The translations under genes and the position numbers were made by a program. From assembly GCA_009859145.1 (NCBI GenBank), contig VRVR01000004.1:372001-436000 (forward strand): 64,000 nucleotides of DNA. The letters run 5' to 3'. The notes under the pieces were generated by a model. That model saw only the letters and a list, made by a program, of their open reading frames with translations. It ran no database searches and was not told where the DNA came from. This DNA comes from Andalucia godoyi. Its lineage: Eukaryota > Discoba > Jakobea > Jakobida > Andaluciidae. Positions 49,571 through 58,232 of the stretch are shown here, one piece after another. Position 1 is the stretch's first letter; the number at the start of each line of letters is the position of its first letter.

Positions 49571-50633
49571 CCAGGCTCAGGCTCAGACTCCAAGCCAGGT
49601 ACACGCACACGTTGCAGCGCAGCTTGCTCGAAATGTTGCGGGAATCCAGGCTCCTCTCATGCAGTCTGCGCCGCATCAGAAGACCGGGACTGCGCCTTCG
49701 GGTGTCACTGCGCAGTCACAAAAGGGCTTGACTCCTCCCACAGCCTTGTCTGCATCTTTGTCCGTTCCCCAACATGCGCAAGTTGCACCGAACAAGTTGA
49801 CCCCGAATATGGGTCAGCCCCATCATCGAGCACCAGCACTTGTCCAGACGGCCCCAACACAATCCTTACCACTTTCAGTTTCCCAAGCGCAGCCCCAGCA
49901 ACTCTCGCAGCAACAGCAGCAGCCGCAGCCACCACAGCAACAGTCCATGATTGCACCCACGCTCGGAAGATCACTCTCTGGAACAGATATCACGAGTGCG
50001 ACTGCAGACAATGTGCAGGGTGTTCCGCCGCTCGTTCTTCAGCTTCTTCCTTTGTATCCCAACTTCAATCCGAACGATCGAGCGGCAACTCTGAATGATC
50101 CTCAGTTTCGAGCGTGGCTGGTTCAACTCTCTACTCAAATTGGCCAACAGGGTCTTCCGCGTCCAAGCACTGCATCTGTTGGTGCTCAACAGCAAGCACA
50201 GGGCGTCACCAGCATTCTTCAGCAGCTGCAGCAGCAGCAACAGCAAATACAGCAAGCTGGATCCGGCACTCCCCAGGTCCGAAGTGCTTCATCTGGAAAT
50301 TCGGCGCAACAACAAGGTTTGGGGATTATTCAGGGACAGACTTCGATCGATCCACAGATGCTGCAAGCACTTCGAATGCAACAGCAACAACAACAACAGC
50401 AGCAGCAGCAGCAACAACAACAACAACAAGCAACTCAAAGTGCGCAATCTGCTCTCGTTCAAATGATGTTGCACCAGCAGCAGCAGCAGCAAGTGCAGCA
50501 ACCGACGAATGCTGCGACATCTGCTGGCCAATTGCAAATGTTTTATCAGCAGCTGCATTTGCAACCGCAGGCGCAGCAGGCTCAGCAGGCTCAGCAACAG
50601 CCCCAACAACAGCAGCAGCAACGCCGGGCTTGA
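47975..50633 (+). CDS. MED25-like Mediator subunit with Gln-rich tail
   Basis: Exons are 47975-48144 and 48401-50633, 800 residues. The N-terminal ~190 residues resemble the von Willebrand A domain of MED25: a first strand IVSVMLDATGRW, helix CDDEYCEKFFDFVF, second strand VIFGLVVCRSG. RSWVASEKKFPGGLDSLIVDGLAASL follows, the counterpart of the FxGGG..xxxIxEGLxxAL block. A folded middle domain (about 190-330) carries KAPSWKENLAKSWQKQAV and PLMFQAAIGKV and might be the activator-interaction domain. The C-terminal half is Gln/Ala/Pro-rich with an Ala-Gln dipeptide repeat (nt ~49,497-49,590) and poly-Gln runs, typical of Mediator subunits. The Mediator assignment rests on overall architecture and weak local similarity, so it is tentative. 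Confidence 0.5.
48145..48400 (+). other. Intron of the MED25-like gene with TG repeat
   Basis: The donor is CC|GTATGC and the acceptor GTGTTTAG|AAA, 256 bases, phase 2. It joins Ser-Asn-Thr-Pro to Lys-Ser-Thr and removes a stop. A TG dinucleotide run of about 64 bases (48,241-48,304) fills a quarter of it. Confidence 0.75.
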
Positions 50634-50720
50634 ACAAAAAGAAGAAAGAAAGAGGAGAAGAAAAAAAACGAAGGAGGAAGGCGCGTTCCTTCTGTACATA
50701 GAAATCTCGTAAAGGATAGT

Positions 50721-51317
50721 TTACTTTCCTTGTGATCTCTGAGCATCCCTTCCTGCTCTGGAGAGCGCCTTTTGCCCCACGCTCACGCTTTCATCTTCCG
50801 ATACGATCTCAAAGTTCTCGAGTTCCTTGGTCATGTTCGCTCGTAAAAATTCCGACTCCTCCGCGGTCAATGCCTCACCAAGCTTCTTCAGTGCCGATAG
50901 TACCTCTGCGCCAAATGTAGAAAAGTCGGTCTGTGCAAGCTTCCCAAGCTTGAAATCCCGTTGTAGCTGAATCCAGCGTTCTCTTAGCGCATTCGGCTCC
51001 TTCTTCGCGAACAGCTTGATAACTTCCGGAGTCTTGAATGCATTTGAAACCGCAGCTTGAATCGCCAGTTGGATCCCGCCGAGCTCGTCAATAAGCGACA
51101 AGTCGCCAGAAATCATCTTCTGCAACGTAGCTTGAAAATCCTCCATCTGCTCCAGAGTCTCCTTCTTTGTTATTTCATATTCTTCATCATCCAAATCAGC
51201 TTTCAGCTCTTCAATGTCTTCCAGCTGCAGCAAAAGACGAGACAATTGCGCCTCAATCTTCGCTTTCAACACTGCCGTTTCCGACTTTCCGCGTGTGTTA
51301 CTGCTACTGCTCGACAT
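50721..51317 (-). CDS. LZIC: LZIC protein (leucine zipper plus ICAT domain)
   Basis: 198 residues, almost the same length as animal LZIC (190). The N-terminal coiled coil (ETAVLKAKIEAQLSRLLLQL) is followed by the strongly conserved EYEITKKETLEQMEDF and LSLIDELGGIQLAIQAAVSNAFKTPEVIKLFAKKEP. The ICAT-type helical domain comes last (KLAQTDFSTFGAEVLSALKKLGEALTAEESEFL). Animal ICAT binds beta-catenin; the role of LZIC is poorly known and in a protist cannot depend on canonical Wnt signalling. The tail is basic. It is convergent with the MED25-like gene (87 bases). Confidence 0.93.
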   Translation of the reverse strand: MSSSSSNTRGKSETAVLKAKIEAQLSRLLLQLEDIEELKADLDDEEYEITKKETLEQMEDFQATLQKMISGDLSLIDELGGIQLAIQAAVSNAFKTPEVIKLFAKKEPNALRERWIQLQRDFKLGKLAQTDFSTFGAEVLSALKKLGEALTAEESEFLRANMTKELENFEIVSEDESVSVGQKALSRAGRDAQRSQGK

Positions 51318-51790
51318 CTCGGTTTCTTATGATTGCCAATCGCGGGCACTGCGAAGGAAAGAACCAAGAAAACGATTTAAATAAAAAATCAATTATTATA
51401 GTTCATTAATAATAAGCAATAAACAAAATTCATAATATTGATTTTTTAACTCAAAAAAACCCAAAATACGAAGCACCGGTCGAATCGTGCAAACCCCGGG
51501 GAAAACGCAGGAAGAGGTGGTACGGCGGTTGCTTTGCACATGTTGACTCGTGCAGAATGCAGTCTGCAGAGTCAAGAGACTCTTGGACTTTGTAGCAAGT
51601 GGTCCTGGAGAGCGCCTAGTGATGAGGGAAAGCATTGCATTGTGCGATCGGGCATCCACGCTCCATCTCCCGCCAAAACATGCAATGCGCTGGGCTGCTG
51701 TCCTCATCTTATAGGTTAGCAAATGGAAAACGACTGTCTCGTCGTCTTGGTAAATGTTACTTTCTGCTGAACATGAGCAGCGTCCATGCT
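51318..51790. other. Spacer, no gene seen
   Basis: 473 bases, A/T-rich near 51,380-51,460. Short frames only. Confidence 0.45.
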
Positions 51791-53584
51791 TCACTTTGCA
51801 AAATGCTCGGGATGTGCAACGTAGTCATCTAAATTGGGGGGCCCGTCGTCGCCGTCCAGTGACGACCATGTTTTTCGTCTTTTGGCACTGAGAACAATCT
51901 TTGGGGAATCGGAGCTCGGGGAGCTCGAACACGGATGCGATGCTCTGGTTCGGCTGATTACCACAACTTCGTTTCGCGGGCACGATGACGAGACCATTCG
52001 CTCTGGTAGCCGATTCTGGACAGAGAACTGCAGGTCGATGAGATAATACAACAATCTGGCAGCAGAAAATCGCTGTTCTGCCTTCACTTGGAGGCACGAA
52101 GAGAGAACGGGTTGCCAGCTCGCAGGAACAAGCATTCTTATTTTCTGGTCCAGGTCCGACTGCTTGATAGAGTTGAAAAACGCGAAAACAGACTTGCGAT
52201 TGCTGGTATCTGGAACGAGAGGAGTCATATTGGACAGCGTCACGAACATCATGACTCCCATGGACCACAGGTCCGATGCCGGTGAACCAGCAGTGAGCAG
52301 TGCTTCGGGGGCCATGTATCCAAGAGTACCGCATCCACGCCGTCTCTGGTCATCCACGCTCAAAGGACCCAAGCTTGTCAATTCAAAATCGATCAGTTTC
52401 CATCGGTTGGGAACCGTCTCGTCCGCCAAGACGTTTTGCGGTTTCAAGTCTCTGTGACACACAGCCGACTGCATATCCTGTCCAGTCCGCAAATGGAGAT
52501 ACGCCAATCCAAATGCCATGTCGGAGAATGCAGATATCCTCATCTCGTCGATCTCGAAAGGATCCTGTTCCTCCACGTGTTTTGTTGCGCCATCGGCATG
52601 CGGTGTTAAAGCAGACTGCGTGACGAACTGATGCCAGCTCTTGCCCAACAGTTCCATAATCAGCATTGGGCAGCCTTTGGAAGGATCCGAGGGAAGGACA
52701 ACTCCATGAACCAGCCCAACGTTGGGATGGCAAAATGCATGATACATTTCATAGTTTCGCTTGATTGTATCATCATACACTCGAACTTGCTTGACGGCAA
52801 CGGGTTTTCCACGATACCATCCTCGGAATACATAGCCACATCCTCCGTGGCCGAGATTGAAATTTCTGCTATAGTAATCGTCGATGACGACTTCGGACTC
52901 GTCAATCTGGAATGATGTGTACAGCGCCACGGACTTGACATAGTATGGGACATCCGACATGAGGGAAATGTTCGACTCAACGCCTTTGATGAGCGTGGCA
53001 CCAATATCTGATTCGAGTGCCCCTGAAAGAATGTCTCTCGTAATCATTAGGGATTTAAGCCGAGGGTCCGCGGCCGTTCTTCCGATCTTCAAGAGCACCG
53101 AAATGTCCAACGCAAGTTCGTTCATGATCACGCCTTTCGAGACATGGAACTTCCCATTTGCCAGTCGCATGTCCTCCACAAGAGACTGCATGAGATTCCA
53201 GTATTCCTTTGGAATCGATGGGAACACACAGGCCAGCCGGCAGGCGAGTTCCTTGAACCGTCGTTCCACATGGAGCATGGAGAAAAATAGATCGGGGCCC
53301 TTGAGAAATCCATACATGTCGCAAAATGCCGATAACGACTGGATGGAAACGAGACAAGCAATCATCTTTTCGGGGGTTGGAACCGAGGTGCGCTGCCTGA
53401 TATCACATATGAAGCTCTTTTCTTTCTCAATCAACAACACGAGCAAACATATGCTCTTTTGAAAACTCGTGCAACGAACAGCCTTTTGCTGGAATTCATC
53501 AAATGCTTGCGAAAACCTCACTGCCACAGGAGATAGCGACTCCTCTACTTTGCGAAGAGACGATTCGTTCGTCATTCGAAACAT
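51791..53584 (-). CDS. Protein kinase, TKL-like, with DFE instead of DFG
   Basis: 598 residues from the ATG at 53584; the frame is open further upstream but lacks an ATG. A helical N-terminal region of about 235 residues, without recognised domain, precedes one kinase domain at about 240-520. Key residues: glycine-rich loop GHGGCGYVFRG (near 245), VAVKQVR with the ATP-binding Lys, catalytic loop CHRDLKPQNVLAD (near 375), then IDFELTSLG where the Gly of DFG is Glu (codons GAT TTT GAA, near 52,390). GTLGYMAPEAL and SDLWSMGVMM follow. Lys, HRD Asp, Asn and the metal-binding Asp are present, so activity is possible, but DFE will alter activation-loop behaviour. The Ser/Arg-rich tail may be regulatory. 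Confidence 0.85.
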   Translation of the reverse strand: MFRMTNESSLRKVEESLSPVAVRFSQAFDEFQQKAVRCTSFQKSICLLVLLIEKEKSFICDIRQRTSVPTPEKMIACLVSIQSLSAFCDMYGFLKGPDLFFSMLHVERRFKELACRLACVFPSIPKEYWNLMQSLVEDMRLANGKFHVSKGVIMNELALDISVLLKIGRTAADPRLKSLMITRDILSGALESDIGATLIKGVESNISLMSDVPYYVKSVALYTSFQIDESEVVIDDYYSRNFNLGHGGCGYVFRGWYRGKPVAVKQVRVYDDTIKRNYEMYHAFCHPNVGLVHGVVLPSDPSKGCPMLIMELLGKSWHQFVTQSALTPHADGATKHVEEQDPFEIDEMRISAFSDMAFGLAYLHLRTGQDMQSAVCHRDLKPQNVLADETVPNRWKLIDFELTSLGPLSVDDQRRRGCGTLGYMAPEALLTAGSPASDLWSMGVMMFVTLSNMTPLVPDTSNRKSVFAFFNSIKQSDLDQKIRMLVPASWQPVLSSCLQVKAEQRFSAARLLYYLIDLQFSVQNRLPERMVSSSCPRNEVVVISRTRASHPCSSSPSSDSPKIVLSAKRRKTWSSLDGDDGPPNLDDYVAHPEHFAK

Positions 53585-54430
53585 TCTCGGCGACCTCGTG
53601 AACCACAGCGGGGCAATAATAAAACAAAACACAGCAACAGAAGAAGCCTTTTGCAAGTGGGAGATGAAAGTGTTCTGCCGGTATGTGTGTATGCCGCTCG
53701 GTCCGGTTTTTGGATGCGAAAAAAAATCGATGTTCCCTTTGATTCTGTGTTTTTGCTCTCCCTTTCTTGAAAATGCGTCGCAGCCAGCGATGGTTGCAAA
53801 CAAGAGGAGAGGTGCGAGAACTGTTGAGAGATGCAATGTCTTTTTTTATTTTTTTATTTTGTTAAAAATTTAATTTAATTATGTTTTTCCAGTTTCTACA
53901 ATCCGCAACTTCACATGTCGATTCTGAAGCGGTGCCTTCCTTTTGAGCCGGGAGTTTGCCCCTCCCACGCACCCCGCGTCCCGTTTCCGAGTGACGTACG
54001 TAACCCCGTTGATACGAGCAGAGTCAAGGACTTCCCCGTCCAGCATGCTTGTACGCATCCAGTACCAATCGCACATCGAAAGCATCAAGTTGGGTATCCA
54101 AGAAAGACGAACTGAACATAGAAACCGATGCGGGGAAGCAACCGGAAAAAGTCTTGCAACACGCACAGCTTCTGCCTGTTTTAGGAAGGCACATCCGAGC
54201 AAAAAGTTGCCTTGTTTGTTGAAACTGCCGAAACGACCCAAGCAGAAAAAATCCCGACTCCCCCTTCCCGAATGTCCTGCAGAGGTTTCCGGGAGTTGAG
54301 GCCGAGGCTTGAGCCTGGTTTTTCTGCTTGTGGAATTGTGCCGAGTATTGTGGACTTTTTCCCCCTCCACCAAACTGCTCATTTCTTCTGCATTTTTCTT
54401 CTGTGTTTGGTGGATGATCAGTAGCTCGGG
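53585..54430. other. 846-base divergent spacer, no recognised gene
   Basis: Contains frames open on both strands, including a long minus-strand frame that runs on antisense to the next gene and lacks an ATG. A/T-rich near 53,838-53,885. Nothing recognisable. Confidence 0.4.
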
Positions 54431-55744
54431 ATGATTGCGCATCTGCTCTTGGTGCTGCTTGGCGTTGTTTTCAGTGCATTTTGCACTTGCTCCCCCATTG
54501 GCTTCTCTGGTGACGGCATCGTGGATCCAGGGTCTCATTACCAACGATTTCGTCGCGCAGAGTATCCGGCGTCCGAACCGTATTTCCAATGGTGGTACTA
54601 CTGCTTCAAGGACATGGCTGCCAATCGGTACTTTGCCGTTTCTTACATGTATTCGGAATCGTCGAATAAGACCACCTCGGGTGCGTTTTTGCAAGTTGCA
54701 ATGGTCGATAGGTCGTCGGGAGACCATTTTGTGCGGATGCACCAGCTTCCGCTGTCGAGTTTTGAGGTCTCGGGAGACTTTAATGTCTCCATTGGTGGCC
54801 AGTACTCCATTTTTGTGCCTGATACGCTGAGCAATGTCGTCCGTGTCCGTGGTGCCATGCGATCGACCGATAAGTCCTATTATTACGACGGCTCGATTGA
54901 TGCGTACCAGTTCGTGGACATCACGTGGGATATCACGCTGCAGAGAATCTATGGCTGGTATGGCCAGCCCGAGTTTGAGACGTACACGCACGAGCTATTT
55001 CCTGTTATTCTCTGGAACACGTATACGCACAATGCATGGATTGCGGATGGCTCGTTTGTGTCGTTTGGTTCGCTGGCACGATTCGCGTTTGCAAAGGACC
55101 AAGGTTACCGGGCATATGGCGACATGAACTGGGGTCGAACCTTCCCACATCCACCTTCGTGGGATGTCAAGGACCACAAGTATGCGTGGGGATGGTATGA
55201 TGTAATGCTCCCGTCCGTGAGTGGGGCTGAGGACGTAGCCATTATCGCCGGAGTTGGTGAGACTTGGACGGGCTTCCCTCTCGCAACTGTGGTTGGTTCG
55301 TTTGCGGATATCCGCCTTTCGGATTCCGTTCATGTGGGACTGCGATGCCTGACGGTTTGGAACACCACAGAAGACCCGCTTATGCTGTCAAACGACGGCA
55401 AGGTCTACGATTTCCATGTAGATCGGTCGAACTGGACCGTTTTCAAAGACTCTTTTGGAACTGCAGACATTCCGCTCACACAAGTCGTGACGCTGGAGAC
55501 GGCTCATTATCGTGCTGTTTTGAGTTTCGTCTCCGAGCGCGACGACTATAACCGTCTGGTGTTTCCATTTGAGGATTTCATATTTTCGGATTTCGAGGGT
55601 CTTGGAGTGCATGTGGATGTTCAGGTGTTCACGCGACCTGCTCCAGAGATGTCTTCTTGGACTCTTGCAAAGAATTTTTCAGTGGAGAATGGCGGCTTGG
55701 AATTCGGGTACCACGTTGTTGACGGAGAGCAGTTGCGTGTGTAG
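54431..55744 (+). CDS. Secreted AttH/tocopherol-cyclase-like lipocalin-fold protein
   Basis: 437 residues with a signal peptide (about 1-20). The mature protein is beta-rich with many Trp, Tyr and Asp. The start of the domain, ASEPYFQWWYYCFKD, resembles the FEWWYF motif that opens AttH/CrtC and tocopherol-cyclase-like proteins. YGDMNWGRTFPHPPSWDVKDHKYAWGWYDVMLP is comparable to the tocopherol cyclase NWGKxFP...WxW block. Several N-glycosylation sites (NKTT, NVSI, NTTE, NWTV). Family members bind or cyclise hydrophobic prenyl or lipid compounds. The secreted form here has no obvious partner, so its ligand is unknown. The assignment rests on these motifs only. Confidence 0.55.
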   Translation: MIAHLLLVLLGVVFSAFCTCSPIGFSGDGIVDPGSHYQRFRRAEYPASEPYFQWWYYCFKDMAANRYFAVSYMYSESSNKTTSGAFLQVAMVDRSSGDHFVRMHQLPLSSFEVSGDFNVSIGGQYSIFVPDTLSNVVRVRGAMRSTDKSYYYDGSIDAYQFVDITWDITLQRIYGWYGQPEFETYTHELFPVILWNTYTHNAWIADGSFVSFGSLARFAFAKDQGYRAYGDMNWGRTFPHPPSWDVKDHKYAWGWYDVMLPSVSGAEDVAIIAGVGETWTGFPLATVVGSFADIRLSDSVHVGLRCLTVWNTTEDPLMLSNDGKVYDFHVDRSNWTVFKDSFGTADIPLTQVVTLETAHYRAVLSFVSERDDYNRLVFPFEDFIFSDFEGLGVHVDVQVFTRPAPEMSSWTLAKNFSVENGGLEFGYHVVDGEQLRV

Positions 55745-55847
55745 AAAAGAAAGAAAGAAATCATTCGCGAAAGGGTGTTTCATACGGTTGACAGCTTTGT
55801 GTATCAACATCGAACATCAAGCTTTTTTTTCTATTTTTTTTCTTTTT

Positions 55848-56130
55848 TTTTCTGTTTGTTTTTTCTATCGAACCCTCAAGCATCGCATCAGACACAAAAA
55901 ACATTTCATGGCTCCAAAGAGGGATCTTCCCGACAAACTCAAACCGGCCACGCCCGAAGATACCGAGAACCAAGGAACCCGTTGATTCCCTCTCGTCGGA
56001 GGCGGAGAGCAAGAAGAAGCAGCGATGACCCTTTGATGTAGAGCAATCTGCATTGAAGAGGTGGTGCTCGCCCCGAACTGCATCTGTCTTCGGTGACAGC
56101 TTGGTCTGATGCTCAATAATGATTCATGTT
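55848..56130 (+). repeat. Dispersed repeat, 5' segment (copy C)
   Basis: Second copy of the segment at 17,862-18,150, same strand. It carries the same short frame MAPKRDLPDKLKPA with the identical frame break and a downstream DSLSSEAESKKKQR frame ending at a stop at the equivalent place. Unlike copy A it is not followed by the zinc-finger relic but by the R1 repeat. Confidence 0.8.
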
Positions 56131-56157
56131 TTGGCGAGCGGTTTCTGCTATGTTCTA

Positions 56158-56410
56158 CGCCTACATTGTACACTAACCACGGATAATCACCGCTGATCAC
56201 CCATAATCAATGTTGCAACCCAACAACATGCATAATGCAACGCGGCGGCGTGTTTATAGGGATTTCATGATCAAAATGAGGCGAAACGAATCGGGCATCG
56301 TGTGACGGAGTTGCCAAGATAACAAACGCATGCGCATGGCGCGTGGCAGTGTTTTTGTGCTTTGCGTGCGCTTCAGATTGCTTCATCATATCGCAATAAG
56401 TGGCAGCGTC
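56158..56410 (-). repeat. Dispersed repeat R1, copy C (unoccupied site)
   Basis: The reverse complement matches 36,834-37,065 and, past a single TA at 56,389-56,390, the 24 bases left of the TIR element at 35,914-35,937. It thus shows R1 without the insertion. Contains the TATA-like CCCTATAAACACG on the minus strand. Confidence 0.85.
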
Positions 56411-56568
56411 CTTATAATTATTTTTTTCATTTTTTTACTTTATACATGTATGTATGTCACTTAATTATTTTTATTTTGGTGTATCTTCTGTTGAACGTTT
56501 GAGAAATCCGAGTTTGTATGCTGCAAGTTGGCCGGGTTCGAAAGCGGGACACATTGAAATGGACGCAG

Positions 56569-57546
56569 CTAAGCGAACCTTGGGGCAATGATGTCCAGAA
56601 TGGGTGCTCCAGGGTCGGTAGATTGCGGGTGAGCTTGGTCAAGAGCGTGATGCGGATGGTGTTCGTAAAATGGACTGAGCTGCAGGGCCATCCAGCGTGC
56701 CACAAACATTTCTGCCTGCGGATGGACGGCAAGTCCAGCCCTGGCTTCCTGCTCCACAATCTCTTCTGCGATTGCGCGCAGAATGCCAAAGAACGAGTGC
56801 TTGCTCATGATGTCGTGCATGCAGTGCGCATGATGTCCGTCCGACTCCAGATCTGGCGCAACAAGCGAATGGCTCTCTGCCGCTGCTGCATTTTCCTGCC
56901 CAGGGCGGAGCTTGAAATGTCGGCGACCTGCCTGCCGGTCCTCTGGCGTGATCTGGCTCCGTAGATTTCGGTATTTGGAGTGCCCGTCTTTTCTGGCCGT
57001 CATGTGGGAAATGAACTTTGCAGCCTTGTGTTTGTCGAGGATCTGAAACGAGACTGGGTCTCCCGGACGATGGACTGGGGCTACCCATCCCCCGGTGGCA
57101 TCGTACACCTTGTCCACCAGTGTTTTCACATCCTGCTTCTTGGAAAGTACTCCGTCGCACGTTTCCGGAATGGACTTGAAAAGTGTTTGCATGAAGTCGC
57201 GCGATTGGTCCAGTAGCGGTCCCAGTCGGCATGATGAGTTGGATAACATGCGGCCAAAGTGGAGCACTGCTTCGTTCAGTGTCGAGAAGTGAGCATCCCA
57301 TTGGATGCCCCCTCTCTCCTCGGCCGCAATCAACTGAAGTGCATCCGCCAATCGAGCCACGTCTGTGCTGCACGGATGGGAGTTATCTCTCGCAATGGCG
57401 GGGAAAGAGAGAAAGGTGTATTCGAGAATCGAATTGTGCAAGTCCGTCAGCGCAGTAAACTCTTCCGTACATTGTTCCAGACCGGCGGATACCGTTCCTG
57501 CGAGAAAGACAATGGCGATCCATAACGCTACTCGTTTGCTCGTCAT
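56569..57546 (-). CDS. Hypothetical secreted Cys-containing protein
   Basis: 325 residues from the ATG at 57546 (MTSKRVALW). A signal peptide runs to about residue 21 (cleavage VSA-GL). The mature part is mostly helical with scattered Cys (EQC, HPC, SSC, ETC, AHC) that could pair. The C-terminal third is His-rich (ESHSLV, DGHHAHCMHD, YEHHPHHALDQAHP) and may bind metal. No family recognised. Probably secreted or lumenal. Confidence 0.6.
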   Translation of the reverse strand: MTSKRVALWIAIVFLAGTVSAGLEQCTEEFTALTDLHNSILEYTFLSFPAIARDNSHPCSTDVARLADALQLIAAEERGGIQWDAHFSTLNEAVLHFGRMLSNSSCRLGPLLDQSRDFMQTLFKSIPETCDGVLSKKQDVKTLVDKVYDATGGWVAPVHRPGDPVSFQILDKHKAAKFISHMTARKDGHSKYRNLRSQITPEDRQAGRRHFKLRPGQENAAAAESHSLVAPDLESDGHHAHCMHDIMSKHSFFGILRAIAEEIVEQEARAGLAVHPQAEMFVARWMALQLSPFYEHHPHHALDQAHPQSTDPGAPILDIIAPRFA

Positions 57547-58232
57547 GGTGTTTTCTTCCTTGTTATTTCCTTGTGTTGTTTTTGCTATTTGTTTGGTTGA
57601 CTCGTTTCCATCCACAAAAGAAAACAAACTCTCCCGTCAGAATTCTCGTGGGGGACCTGGAGGTATGGCAGTTCTCTGGACACTGCCTCACAGTTTCCAC
57701 ATTCCGTGGCAAAAAGTGGCCGTTCCACTTCGACTTGAATTTGTCCTTTCCATTTTGTCGAAATCGCCGGAAACGGTGCGCACATGTTTGCATAGAACCG
57801 CATCTGCTCCGACCCCCATCGGAAAGGACTTCGTCGGGGAGAACTTTCACTCGCGTGTGTTTTTTTTTTCATTTTCTTTTATTTGAATCTACATATCCAA
57901 CGGATATGGCTGCTGAGTGCTGCTGGTTTGAGCCAGCGGCACCGCCTGGCGTTCTTGGTTCAGAGAGGCACGCAGACACTTTGAACCACAGTTGTGAAGA
58001 TCGTTCGGCTCAGGACGAAGGAGAGCAATTGAGCATCAATAGGGCCATGGCACAGGCGAATATCGAATATTCCTAAAGTCCTTTTGCTCTTTTTTTTTTT
58101 TTTTTTTTTTTTTTTGTTGTTGTTGCTTGGTACAGTTCCGTCATCCGTATTGAGCGTGGAGAACGATTTGGAAAGAATCAGAAAAGACGGCAGCAACCAG
58201 GTTGAGGGAGAGTGAGTAAATCACAAAGGAAG
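57547..58232. other. 686-base spacer with poly-T tract
   Basis: A T-run of roughly 25 bases lies at 58,091-58,115. Holds a doubtful small frame listed separately. Otherwise nothing. Confidence 0.5.
57906..58076 (+). CDS. Doubtful 56-residue ORF
   Basis: An ATG-started short frame (MAAECCWFEPAAPPG...) ending IEYS, lying in the spacer between two minus-strand genes. No domain, no signal peptide; composition is not obviously coding. Listed only because it starts with ATG and is followed by a poly-T region. Confidence 0.15.
   Translation: MAAECCWFEPAAPPGVLGSERHADTLNHSCEDRSAQDEGEQLSINRAMAQANIEYS

Noticed and set aside
53879-54991. 370-codon minus-strand open frame
   Set aside because: Starts at GTG, is antisense to the AttH-like gene for half its length and has no recognisable domain; most likely a shadow frame.
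56515-56560. Possible tRNA B box (GGTTCGAAAGC)
   Set aside because: Flanking bases do not form a T-stem and no 5' half of a tRNA is present.
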